In this document: positions 6,691 to 12,105 of the stretch, piece after piece | Numbering within the stretch: position 1 is the first letter of the stretch | Layout of the letters: every line of letters starts with the position of its first letter | Source of the DNA: DASZMJ01 sp035551935 | GTDB taxonomy: Bacteria; Planctomycetota; Planctomycetia; Isosphaerales; Isosphaeraceae | Direction of reading: 5' to 3' | Length of the DNA: 12,105 nucleotides | Assembly (NCBI GenBank): GCA_035551935.1 | Contig: DASZMJ010000441.1 | Span: 1 to 12,105 of the forward strand | Made by a program: the position numbers and the translations under genes | The notes under the pieces: model-generated | Seen by the model: only the letters and a program-made list of their open reading frames with translations | Databases searched by the model: none | Told to the model about the DNA's origin: nothing

Positions 6691-8538
6691 TCAATACTTG
6701 CGGATCTCCAGCGGATACTTCGCGACCTCCTGGCCGTCCTTCTCGATCGTGATGACGTCGACGTCCTTGTAGTCGACGCGGGTCGCGTCCTCGCCGGCGC
6801 GAGAGACGAGGGAGTGCTTGAAGAAGTCGCGGTCGTTGCGGTCGGGGAAGTCCTCGCGGGAGTGGGCGCCGCGGCTCTCGGTGCGGGCGAGGGCGCCGGC
6901 GACGGTCGCCTCGGCGAGGTCGAGCAGGCAGCCGAGCTCGAGGACCTCGAGCAGGACGGTGTTGAAGACGTTCCCCTTGTCCTGGATGCCGACGTGGCGG
7001 TAACGCTCCTTCAACGCCGCGATCGCGTCGCGGGCGCGGGTCAGGCCCTCGGCGGTGCGGTAGACGCCGCAGTCGTCCATCATGACGCGCTGCATCTCGT
7101 CGCGGATCTTGGCCCAGGGCTCGCTCCGGGGCCGGGCGAGGATGGCGTCGATGGCGGCGCGGGTGGGGGCCTCGGGATTCGGGGGGATCGCCTGGAACTG
7201 GTGCTCCAACGCGTGCCGGGCCATGGCGCGGCCGGAACGGCGGCCGAAGACGACGAGGTCGACGAGGCTGTTCGTGCCGAGTCGGTTGGCGCCGTGGACG
7301 CTGACGCAGGCGCTCTCGCCGGCCGCGTAGAGGCCGGGCACGGCGTTGCCGGCGGCGTCGCGGATGACGCGGCCGTGGAGGTCGGTCGGCACGCCCCCCA
7401 TCGCGTAGTGCGCCGTCGGCTGGATCGGCATCGGCTCGCGGATCGGGTCGACGCCGAGATAGGTGCGGGCGAACTCGATGATGTCCGGCAGCCGCTGCTC
7501 GACCCAGTCGCTCGTCACCGGCTTGCCGGTCGGGCTGGTGCCGTACCGGTTGATCGTGTCGGCGCGGATGTCTAAATAAACATAATCCTTGCCGCCGATG
7601 CCGCGGCCGGCGCGGAGTTCCTGGTAGATCGAGCGGGAGCAGACGTCGCGGCTGGCGAGGTCCTTGAGGTTGGGGGCGTACTTCTCCATGAAGCGCTCGC
7701 CCTTGTCGTTGAACATCACGCCGCCGTCGCCGCGGCAGGCCTCGCTGAGCAGGATGCCGAGCCGGTAGATGCCCGTCGGGTGGAACTGGAAGAACTCCAT
7801 GTCCTCCAGCGGCAAGCCGTGCCGGTAGGCGATCGCCGGGCCGTCGCCGGTCAGCGCGTAGGCGTTCGACGAGACCTTGAACATCCGGCCGAAGCCGCCG
7901 GTGGCCAGCAAGAGCGCCTTGGAGTGGAAGACGTGCAGCTCCCCGGTGGCGATCTCGACCGCGACGCAGCCCCGACACTCGCCCTCCTCCATGATGAGGT
8001 CCAGCATGTGGAACTCGTCGAAGAACGTCACCCCCTGCTTGATGCACTGCTGGTACAGGGTCTGGAGGATCATGTGCCCGGTGCGGTCGGCCGAGTGGCA
8101 GGCGCGTTTCACGGGGATGCGGGGTCGCGCGTTCTCCGTGCCGGGGGGGGCGTTCGGGTCGTAGTCGGGGTTCGGCTTGGTGTGGCCGCCGAAACGGCGC
8201 TGGGAGATCCGGCCGTCGGGGGTCCGGTCGAAGGGCAGGCCCATGTGCTCGAGGTCGTAGATGCACTCGACGGCCTCACGGCAGAGGACCTCGGCGGCGG
8301 TCTGGTCGACGAGGAAGTCCCCCCCTTTGATCGTGTCGTAGGCGTGGTTCTCCCAGGTGTCGGCCTCGAGGTTGGCCAGGGCCGCGGCGATCCCCCCCTG
8401 CGCCGCCCCGGTGTGTGATCGGGTCGGGTAGAGCTTGCTGACGACCGCGGTGCCCGCCGCCTTGCTCGCCTCCAGCGCGGCCATCAGGCCCGACCCGCCG
8501 GCGCCGACGATGATGCAGTCGAATTTGTGGTAATTCAT
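6691..8538 (-). CDS. sdhA: Succinate dehydrogenase flavoprotein subunit
   Basis: This 615-residue protein oxidises succinate to fumarate at a covalently bound FAD on the cytoplasmic face. The start is ATG 8538, whose ATGA overlaps the sdhD stop, so translation is coupled; the frame is open further upstream but that part is antisense or shifted relative to sdhD. Visible motifs: VGAGGSGL (11-18, FAD Rossmann loop), SHTGAAQGG with H42 as the covalent FAD residue, FQFHPTG (251-256), EACRGDGG (267-273) with the catalytic Arg, AHYAMGGV with H377, and HGANRLGTNS. The C-terminal GAHSREDFPDRND is typical of SdhA. Between FGGHTKPN and ADRTGH is a Pro-rich segment (about 124-145) longer than in E. coli. 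An AT-rich rare-codon patch lies at YVYLD (319-323). Confidence 0.97.
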   Translation of the reverse strand: MNYHKFDCIIVGAGGSGLMAALEASKAAGTAVVSKLYPTRSHTGAAQGGIAAALANLEADTWENHAYDTIKGGDFLVDQTAAEVLCREAVECIYDLEHMGLPFDRTPDGRISQRRFGGHTKPNPDYDPNAPPGTENARPRIPVKRACHSADRTGHMILQTLYQQCIKQGVTFFDEFHMLDLIMEEGECRGCVAVEIATGELHVFHSKALLLATGGFGRMFKVSSNAYALTGDGPAIAYRHGLPLEDMEFFQFHPTGIYRLGILLSEACRGDGGVMFNDKGERFMEKYAPNLKDLASRDVCSRSIYQELRAGRGIGGKDYVYLDIRADTINRYGTSPTGKPVTSDWVEQRLPDIIEFARTYLGVDPIREPMPIQPTAHYAMGGVPTDLHGRVIRDAAGNAVPGLYAAGESACVSVHGANRLGTNSLVDLVVFGRRSGRAMARHALEHQFQAIPPNPEAPTRAAIDAILARPRSEPWAKIRDEMQRVMMDDCGVYRTAEGLTRARDAIAALKERYRHVGIQDKGNVFNTVLLEVLELGCLLDLAEATVAGALARTESRGAHSREDFPDRNDRDFFKHSLVSRAGEDATRVDYKDVDVITIEKDGQEVAKYPLEIRKY

Positions 8539-9044
8539 GGGCGTTGCGGCGTTCGGGCCGCGACCGGTGCGGGGGCGGAGGTGGAGGGCGTCGGCGACTG
8601 CGACCGGACCAGGGCCGGGTTGGCGGTCTCGAACCGCTCGATGTATCGCTTGTCGGCGCGGAACAGCAGGATCGCGTACGTGCCGATGCCGATCAGGGCC
8701 GCCGCGGCCGACCAGATCAACGTGTGCAGGACGACCCGCCGGCCCGGCCGCGTGATGTACTCGTCGAGCACCTCGCGGAGGCCGTTGAAGCCGTGCAGGA
8801 CGGCCAGGTTGATCATCGTCAGGTCCCAGAGCCGCCAGAGGACCCCGGTCCTGGGGTCGGCCCAGCGGTTGGCGACGAACCGGTAGTTGACCGCCTCGAC
8901 GTTGTTGATCAGGTGGGTGATGCAGAGGTGGCCCAGGGCCAGAAAGACCAGGACCAGGCCCGAGATCCGCATGAAGTACCACCAGAGCAGCTCGGGCCCG
9001 CCCGCCGGCTTGACCCGTCGCCCCGACCCGTCGCGAGATGCCAT
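8535..9044 (-). CDS. sdhD: Succinate dehydrogenase membrane anchor subunit (second anchor)
   Basis: This is a 169-residue integral membrane protein. Three transmembrane segments are visible at about 20-44 (FMRISGLVLVFLALGHL), 68-92 (LWDLTMINLAVLHGFNGL) and 104-127 (VLHTLIWSAAAALIGIGTYAI). H84 in LHGFNGLREVLDEY is the likely axial ligand of heme b. The FMRISG start and WRLWDL...HG-NGLR pattern resemble the actinobacterial-type SdhD anchor. A Ser/Pro/Ala-rich tail (from about 146) is cytoplasmic or disordered. GGGGGAGGG lies upstream of the ATG at longer than usual spacing. The stop overlaps the sdhA start by 4 nt. Whether to call it SdhD or the second SdhC-like anchor is convention; its membership of complex II is certain. 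Confidence 0.88.
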   Translation of the reverse strand: MASRDGSGRRVKPAGGPELLWWYFMRISGLVLVFLALGHLCITHLINNVEAVNYRFVANRWADPRTGVLWRLWDLTMINLAVLHGFNGLREVLDEYITRPGRRVVLHTLIWSAAAALIGIGTYAILLFRADKRYIERFETANPALVRSQSPTPSTSAPAPVAARTPQRP

Positions 9045-9084
9045 CGGACCCCGGCCCTCCCCCCGTTGCGATCGGCCCCCGTCC

Positions 9085-9591
9085 TCAACGCCCCGACGGC
9101 GCGGCCACCAGGCCCGATGCCGGCGCCGGTGCCTCGGCCGCGGGCATCTTCCAGTGCTCGGGCGTCGTCGTCAACGGCGCGAAGACGGCGATCGTCACCG
9201 GGATCATGATCGCCCAGAAGACGACCATCACCCCCCAGAATAACGCCCGCTGGTGCCGCGCCCCGCGCGGCCAGAAGTCGAACAGGACGATCCGCACGCC
9301 GTTGGCCGCGTGGAAGACGACCGACGCGATCAGGCCCAGCTCGCCCAGCCGGAACGCCCATCGCAAGGGCCAGTAGTAGGCACTGTTGTACATCCCCCCG
9401 TAGATAGCGACCGTCGCGTCGTACGTCTCGGGGTAGGCCACGACCAGGAACGTGTCGACGATGTGGACGATCAAGAAGAGGAGGATGCCCAGGCCCGTCA
9501 GCCGGTGCGCCAGCCACGACCACTGGCCGACGCCGCCGCCGTAGCGGAGCCCCTCGCGGATGCGCTCCCAGGTTCCCGGTCGATAGGCCAT
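9085..9591 (-). CDS. sdhC: Succinate dehydrogenase cytochrome b subunit (first anchor)
   Basis: The ATG at 9591 was chosen because the sequence before it in the same frame is the hairpin and promoter region, not protein. The product is 168 residues. QWSWLAHRLTGLGILLF (about 23-39) is the SdhC signature around the quinone site, with H29-R30. Transmembrane segments are at about 30-52, 76-104 and 117-138. H94 in FHAANGVRIVLFDFWP is the likely heme b ligand. A Pro/Ala-rich tail follows from about 141. It is the first gene of the operon and ends 40 nt before sdhD. With sdhD it anchors SdhAB and carries electrons to the membrane quinone pool. Only a weak GGGAAA precedes the start, so the leader hairpin could matter for its translation. 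Confidence 0.9.
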   Translation of the reverse strand: MAYRPGTWERIREGLRYGGGVGQWSWLAHRLTGLGILLFLIVHIVDTFLVVAYPETYDATVAIYGGMYNSAYYWPLRWAFRLGELGLIASVVFHAANGVRIVLFDFWPRGARHQRALFWGVMVVFWAIMIPVTIAVFAPLTTTPEHWKMPAAEAPAPASGLVAAPSGR

Positions 9592-9628
9592 CGGTTTCCC
9601 AGCGCGGTTGGTGACCCTACGGACGACT

Positions 9629-9689
9629 GGCGACCGCGTCGGCGTCCCCCCCTCGCGATCGTTCGCGGAGGGACGCCGACGCGGTCGCC
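9629..9689 (-). promoter_or_regulatory. Long perfect hairpin in the sdh operon leader
   Basis: A 19-bp arm (9629-9647, GGCGACCGCGTCGGCGTCC on +) is exactly complementary to 9671-9689. The 23-nt interior can form a further 5-bp stem (CGCGA/TCGCG) with a 4-nt loop, bulged by a C run. It lies between the promoter candidate and the sdhC ATG, so it would be in the mRNA leader, ending 37 nt before the start codon. No T tract follows, so it is not a standard terminator. Confidence 0.7.
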
Positions 9690-9706
9690 GGCAACGACCC
9701 TGGGTG

Positions 9707-9735
9707 TTTGTAGAAGGGGCGACCGCCCGAATCAA
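9707..9735 (-). promoter_or_regulatory. Candidate sigma70-type promoter of the sdh operon
   Basis: Read on the minus strand: TTGATT (rc of 9730-9735), 17 bp spacer, TACAAA (rc of 9707-9712). Each box matches 4 of 6 consensus bases, with ideal spacing. Transcription would start near 9700 and give a leader of about 110 nt containing the hairpin. It lies just after the end of the upstream gene (9775), so the sdh operon can be expressed separately. Confidence 0.5.
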
Positions 9736-9774
9736 GGGGGCAGTGCCGAAAACCGGCGAGGCCACCGCCCGGCC

Positions 9775-10041
9775 TCAGCGGACCAGTTGCAGCCGCGTGG
9801 CGTGGATCAGCCCCCGGCGCGTCGCCCGCCCGTAGGCGGCGACGGGGCTGCCGTGGCAGAGGTTCTCGCCGAGGTCTTCCAGCCAGCCGCGGTCGGGCAC
9901 CAGCGACGGCTCGGCCTCGACGATCATCAGGTCCCGCGGCCGACCCCGCGGCGCGACCTGCAAGACGACCCGCGAGTCGCCCCCCAGCCGCTCGACCCAC
10001 GAATCCACGATCGCACCGCGGACAACGACTTCCGAGTCCAT
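9775..10041 (-). CDS. Small protein of unknown function, possibly OB-fold-like
   Basis: The frame is open further upstream, but the ATG at 10041 (MDSEVVVRGAIVDSW) is preceded by GAGGGGG with 5 nt spacing, and the promoter candidate at 10112-10139 would lie inside any longer version. The product is 88 residues, soluble, with beta-rich sequence: VVVRGAIVDSWVERL, SRVVLQVAPRG, DLMIVEAEP, SPVAAYGRATRRGLIHATRLQLV. The alternation, ending in a G-x-A-T-x-x-G-x-I-x-A-T-x-L strand pair, is reminiscent of OB-fold barrels. That is an impression only; no family is recognised. The gene sits between rnpB and the sdh operon on the same strand, with its own promoter candidate. Confidence 0.65.
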   Translation of the reverse strand: MDSEVVVRGAIVDSWVERLGGDSRVVLQVAPRGRPRDLMIVEAEPSLVPDRGWLEDLGENLCHGSPVAAYGRATRRGLIHATRLQLVR

Positions 10042-10111
10042 TCCGACCCCCTCATGTCTCGACGTCGTGTCGATGCAATTCGCCGGCGGTGACCATCCCG
10101 CCAATGCATCC

Positions 10112-10139
10112 ATCATAGTAGCTCGCAATCGAAAAGCAA
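10112..10139 (-). promoter_or_regulatory. Candidate promoter for the 88-residue protein
   Basis: Minus strand: TTGCTT (rc of 10134-10139), 16 bp spacer, TATGAT (rc of 10112-10117). The -10 matches 5 of 6 bases and the -35 matches 3 of 6. It is placed just after the weak terminator following rnpB. Confidence 0.42.
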
Positions 10140-10150
10140 GCCCGATTCGG

Positions 10151-10167
10151 AAAAAAGTCGGGCGACT
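10151..10167 (-). terminator. Weak intrinsic terminator candidate after rnpB
   Basis: On the minus strand a short stem (AGTC / GACT with a GCCC loop, extendable by G-U pairs) is followed immediately by six T. It lies about 60 nt past the mature 3' end of RNase P RNA and before the next gene's promoter. The stem is short, so confidence is limited. Confidence 0.4.
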
Positions 10168-10226
10168 CCCCTCTCGCTCACCAACGCTTGCAATCCTCAT
10201 GCCTTGAATCCGCGCTTCTCTGAGAT

Positions 10227-10660
10227 GTTGAGATCAAGGCGGGTCTGTAAGCCGGATTCTGTCGGGGGGCAAGCCCCCCGGATGACCATGTCTCTGGGGC
10301 ATCGGTCTCCCGACGCCTCGTGCGACCGACCCGGGAGTCGGTGGCGGGCCGGGCCGGCCCGCGCGGCCCGGAGCGGGCCGCTGCTCCCCTATTTGGTCTT
10401 GCTCCCGATGGGGTTTACCGAGCCGAGCCGGTCGCCCGGCCCGCTGGTGAGCTCTTACCTCGCCGTTTCACCCTTACCACGCCGGCCTCGCGACCGGCGC
10501 GGCGGTCTGTTTTCTGTGGCACTGTCCCTACCCGATCGCTCGGGCGGTGGGCGTTACCCACCATCGCGCCCTTCGGAGTCCGGACTTTCCTCCACGATCC
10601 CATTCCGCCGTCGCCGGCGGAACCGACCGCGGCGGTCATCCCCCCCGCCATGATCTCAAC
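10227..10660 (-). ncRNA. rnpB: RNase P RNA (bacterial type A)
   Basis: This is the catalytic RNA that matures the 5' end of tRNAs. Read on the minus strand, hallmark segments occur in the canonical order: GAGGAAAGTCCGGACTCC (5' P4 region), CAGTGCCACAGAAAACAG and GGTAAGGGTGAAACGG in the middle, GGTAAACCCC followed by GGAGCAAGACCAAATAGG, and CAGAATCCGGCTTACAGAC at the 3' end. The ends are set by the P1 helix: 10644-10660 and 10227-10243 pair over 17 positions with one mismatch (GAGATCATGGCGGG against GAGATCAAGGCGGG). About 434 nt, somewhat longer than the E. coli RNA (377 nt). Exact mature ends may differ by a few bases. Reading frames through this stretch are not genes. Confidence 0.95.
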
Positions 10661-10664
10661 GAGT

Positions 10665-10720
10665 ATTGTACATCCTGAGTCGCCGAAAGGGAATTCTTTT
10701 TCCAGAAAGTTAAAAAAAAC
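10665..10720 (-). promoter_or_regulatory. Promoter region of rnpB
   Basis: The minus strand has TACAAT (rc of 10665-10670), 5 of 6 matches to the -10 consensus, ending 5 nt before the first base of the P1 helix. The -35 at 17 bp is poor (TTCCCT). Upstream, 10694-10720 is strongly AT-rich, including an eight-A run on +, in the position of an UP element, which would suit a strongly expressed stable RNA. Confidence 0.55.
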
Positions 10721-10774
10721 CGGAGCGTCGCCCATATTTGGCTCAAATCCCATGCTCTCCCCGGGTCGGAAAAC

Positions 10775-10803
10775 TTCACTATTTTCTCCAGATCGTCTAT
10801 ATT
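10775..10803 (+). promoter_or_regulatory. Candidate promoter of the YbaK-like gene
   Basis: TTCACT (10775-10780), 17 bp spacer, TATATT (10798-10803). The boxes match 4 of 6 and 5 of 6 consensus bases. Transcription would start about 30 nt before the start codon. It diverges from the rnpB promoter within the 180-nt gap. Confidence 0.5.
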
Positions 10804-10840
10804 ACCAGAGGAGGCCCACCGACACCAGGAGGCAAGCGTG

Positions 10841-11335
10841 ATGTGCATCCGGTCGTATCTCCGCGAGCGCCGGGTCTCGTTCGAGGCGTTATTGCACCGG
10901 CCGGCGTCGTCGGCGACGCAGCGGGCCCGGAGCCTGCACGTCGCCGGGAGCCGGGTGGCCAAGGGGGTCTTGCTCCGGACGCCCGGGGGGTACGTGCTGG
11001 CGGTCGTGCCGGCGACGCACCGCATCGACCTGCCGCGGCTGGCCGAGGTGCTCCGGGTCGGGGAGTTGCGCCTGGCGACCGAGGATGAGGTCGGCGCCGT
11101 CTTCCGCGACTGCGAGCGCGGGGCCTTGCCCCCGTTCGGCAGGCCGTACGGCCTGCCGACGGTGGTCGACTCGGCCCTGGCGGCCGGGCCGGAGGTGGTC
11201 CTGGAGGGCAACACGCGGCACGAGGGCTTCCGCCTCCGCTTCCGCGACTACGAGGCGATCGAGTCGCCCCGGCTGGCCCGCTTCTCCGAGCCGATCGCCC
11301 CCCGACGACGCCGGCCCTCGCGACGGGCGGGCTGA
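10841..11335 (+). CDS. YbaK/EbsC-family aminoacyl-tRNA deacylase
   Basis: AGGAGG (10827-10832) lies 8 nt before ATG 10841; a GTG at 10838 in frame is an equal alternative. The product is 164 residues, the usual length of single-domain YbaK/ProX proteins. These hydrolyse mischarged tRNAs such as Cys- or Ala-tRNA(Pro) in trans. The family pattern is clear: RVAKGVLL with the conserved Lys at position 41, YVLAVVPATHRIDL, LATEDEV, DCERGALPPFGRPYGLPTVVDSAL, and EVVLEGNTRHEGFRLRFRDY near the end. The C-terminus ends in a basic run (RRRRPSRR) that may aid RNA contact. Substrate specificity (YbaK, ProX or another branch) cannot be read from the sequence, so no symbol is given. It diverges from rnpB. 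Confidence 0.88.
   Translation: MCIRSYLRERRVSFEALLHRPASSATQRARSLHVAGSRVAKGVLLRTPGGYVLAVVPATHRIDLPRLAEVLRVGELRLATEDEVGAVFRDCERGALPPFGRPYGLPTVVDSALAAGPEVVLEGNTRHEGFRLRFRDYEAIESPRLARFSEPIAPRRRRPSRRAG
11136..11159. repeat. 24-bp perfect palindrome inside the YbaK-like gene
   Basis: The sequence is a perfect inverted repeat centred between 11147 and 11148 (core CAGGCCGTACGGCCTG). It encodes FGRPYGLP of the conserved family motif, so part of the symmetry may follow from the protein constraint. Confidence 0.7.
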
Positions 11336-11339
11336 TCGA

Positions 11340-11376
11340 CCGGCGTCGGCGGGCGGGCCGCGGCCGCCGACGCCGG
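11340..11376. terminator. GC-rich hairpin between convergent genes, possible bidirectional terminator
   Basis: A perfect 13-bp stem, CCGGCGTCGGCGG (11340-11352) with its complement at 11364-11376, and an 11-nt loop. It starts 5 nt after the YbaK-like stop and ends 8 nt before the end of the opposite gene. No T tract is present on either side, so termination is inferred from position. Confidence 0.5.
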
Positions 11377-11383
11377 CGCGGGA

Positions 11384-12034
11384 TCAGAAGAAGCCGAAGC
11401 CGAACCCGTGGCCGACGATCATGGTCGAGGTGCCGGTGCCCGTGCTGTTGCTGGACTGGGCCGCCTGGATATCCTTCTGGAGCTGGACCTGGTCGGCCTG
11501 GAGGGTGGCCTGGTCCTTGGTGATCGGGGCCAGGTCCGTCGTGAGCTGCTGCTTGGCGGCCTGGACGCCCGGGTCGTTGGAGATGGCCGTCTGCACGGCG
11601 GACTCGTCGGTATTGAGCGTCGTCACCGCCTTGGACCAGTCGGTCCAGAGCTGCTGGATCGCGGTGGAGCGGGCGGCGGTCGTGGTCGCCGAGACGATCG
11701 CCTGGACGTCGGTCTGGTAGGTGGTCATCCAGGCGTTCTGGTCGTTCGTCAGGGTCGTCTTGGCGTCCTGGACGGTCGTGCTGTTGTTGATCGCCGTGAG
11801 GATCGCGGCCTGGTCTTTGAGGATGGTCGGCTGGAGGTTGGTGACGTCGGCCTGGAGCTGCTGGCGGTCGGTCTGGATCTTGGTCAGGTCGGCCTGGACC
11901 GTCGGGTTGGTGCTGAAGGCCGGCGGGCCGAAGCCGAACTCGCCGAAGCCGAAGCCCCCGTGGCCGCCGTGCGAGAGGACGGCCCGCCGCTCGAGTTGTT
12001 CCAGGGCGATGGGGTTGCGCCTGCGGTGCTTCAT
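11384..12034 (-). CDS. Secreted coiled-coil protein with Gly/Phe-rich ends and LEPR-xLL-like N-terminus
   Basis: This is a 216-residue protein. MKHRRRNPIALEQLERRAVLS resembles the short N-terminal motif (LExLExRxLLS) frequent on planctomycetal exported proteins; there is no classical hydrophobic signal. A Gly/His/Phe segment (GGHGGFGFGEFGFG, about 23-36) follows. Residues about 45-200 are Gln/Thr/Asp/Ala-rich, almost free of Pro and Gly, with repeated units such as DLTKIQTDRQQLQADVTNLQ and DLAPITKDQATLQADQVQLQ, suggesting a long helical coiled coil. The C-terminus ends GHGFGFGFF, echoing the N-terminal segment. There is no Cys. GAGGG precedes the ATG at about 7 nt. Its function is unknown; a structural envelope or extracellular role is likely. 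Confidence 0.8.
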   Translation of the reverse strand: MKHRRRNPIALEQLERRAVLSHGGHGGFGFGEFGFGPPAFSTNPTVQADLTKIQTDRQQLQADVTNLQPTILKDQAAILTAINNSTTVQDAKTTLTNDQNAWMTTYQTDVQAIVSATTTAARSTAIQQLWTDWSKAVTTLNTDESAVQTAISNDPGVQAAKQQLTTDLAPITKDQATLQADQVQLQKDIQAAQSSNSTGTGTSTMIVGHGFGFGFF

Positions 12035-12065
12035 GGTGACCCTCGCGATGGTGTCGGAGAGATTC

Positions 12066-12096
12066 CGCCCCCTCGGCGCCGAGGGGGCGTGCCCCC
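12066..12096 (-). promoter_or_regulatory. Overlapping alternative hairpins upstream of the coiled-coil protein gene
   Basis: A 24-bp perfect palindrome occupies 12066-12089. Its right arm (GGGGGC, 12083-12088) can instead pair with GCCCCC at 12091-12096. The two stems exclude each other. They lie 32 nt before the ATG at 12034. They could be a leader switch, a protein-binding site, or the terminator of a gene beyond the window. Confidence 0.45.
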
Positions 12097-12105
12097 ACGG
12101 CCGGC

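Noticed and set aside
6677..8266. 529-codon - strand frame overlapping sdhA out of phase
   Set aside because: It is extremely Arg/Pro/His rich, typical of a +1 shadow, while sdhA in the other frame has all family motifs.
8539..8982. Upstream extension of the sdhA frame
   Set aside because: The frame is open, but the sequence is a shifted reading of sdhD and has no FAD-protein similarity; SdhA proper begins at MNYHKFDCIIVGAGG.
9592..9765. N-terminal extension of sdhC
   Set aside because: It would translate the leader hairpin and promoter region; SdhC proteins begin near the MAYRPGTW start.
10204..10841. Open frames on + within the rnpB region
   Set aside because: The DNA is explained by RNase P RNA on the other strand, with conserved motifs and P1 pairing.
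10797..12098. 433-codon - strand frame spanning the coiled-coil and YbaK-like region
   Set aside because: It is a shadow of both genes, and the Arg/Pro-rich product has no recognisable motif.

Overview
The window looks like chromosomal DNA of a high-GC planctomycete, probably of the Isosphaeraceae type. The basis is the very GC-rich third codon positions, a Tat-exported DUF1501 protein, and a secreted protein whose N-terminus resembles the planctomycetal LEPR-xLL motif. No reference search was run, so the taxonomy is an inference. No transposase, CRISPR array, tRNA or phage gene was seen. The content is mostly core metabolism and RNA processing, with small uncharacterised proteins between.

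Layout. (1) 1-1763, + strand: the 3' part of a membrane-anchored von Willebrand A protein, followed 35 nt later by an exported protein of unknown function. (2) 1886-3708, - strand: a DUF1501 protein followed by a small secreted protein with a textbook Shine-Dalgarno. (3) 3935-4381, + strand: a small single-pass membrane protein. Its 3' end overlaps, antisense, the last gene of the next block. (4) 4263-9591, - strand: a succinate dehydrogenase operon in the order sdhC, sdhD, sdhA, HEPN-domain protein, BolA-like protein, sdhB, cysteine-less thioredoxin-fold protein. A sigma70-like promoter (9707-9735) and a long perfect hairpin (9629-9689) form its 5' leader. (5) 9775-10041, - strand: an 88-residue protein of unknown function. 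(6) 10227-10660, - strand: the RNase P RNA gene rnpB, with a recognisable P1 helix, P4 core and promoter. (7) 10841-11335, + strand: a YbaK/EbsC-family aminoacyl-tRNA deacylase, diverging from rnpB. (8) 11384-12034, - strand: a secreted coiled-coil protein with Gly/Phe-rich ends, convergent with the ybaK-like gene across a GC-rich hairpin.

How the genes work together. The sdh genes encode complex II: two heme-binding membrane anchors, the flavoprotein and the iron-sulfur subunit. The unusual part is the passengers. A HEPN protein with an intact R-x4-H motif and a BolA-like protein lacking the usual His/Cys ligands lie between sdhA and sdhB, and a thioredoxin-like protein without CxxC follows sdhB with one base between. 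These three are the strongest candidates for something undescribed, possibly a module for assembly or control of complex II, or an RNA-targeting function coupled to respiration. rnpB and the YbaK-like gene both act on tRNA, but they are divergent and have separate promoters.
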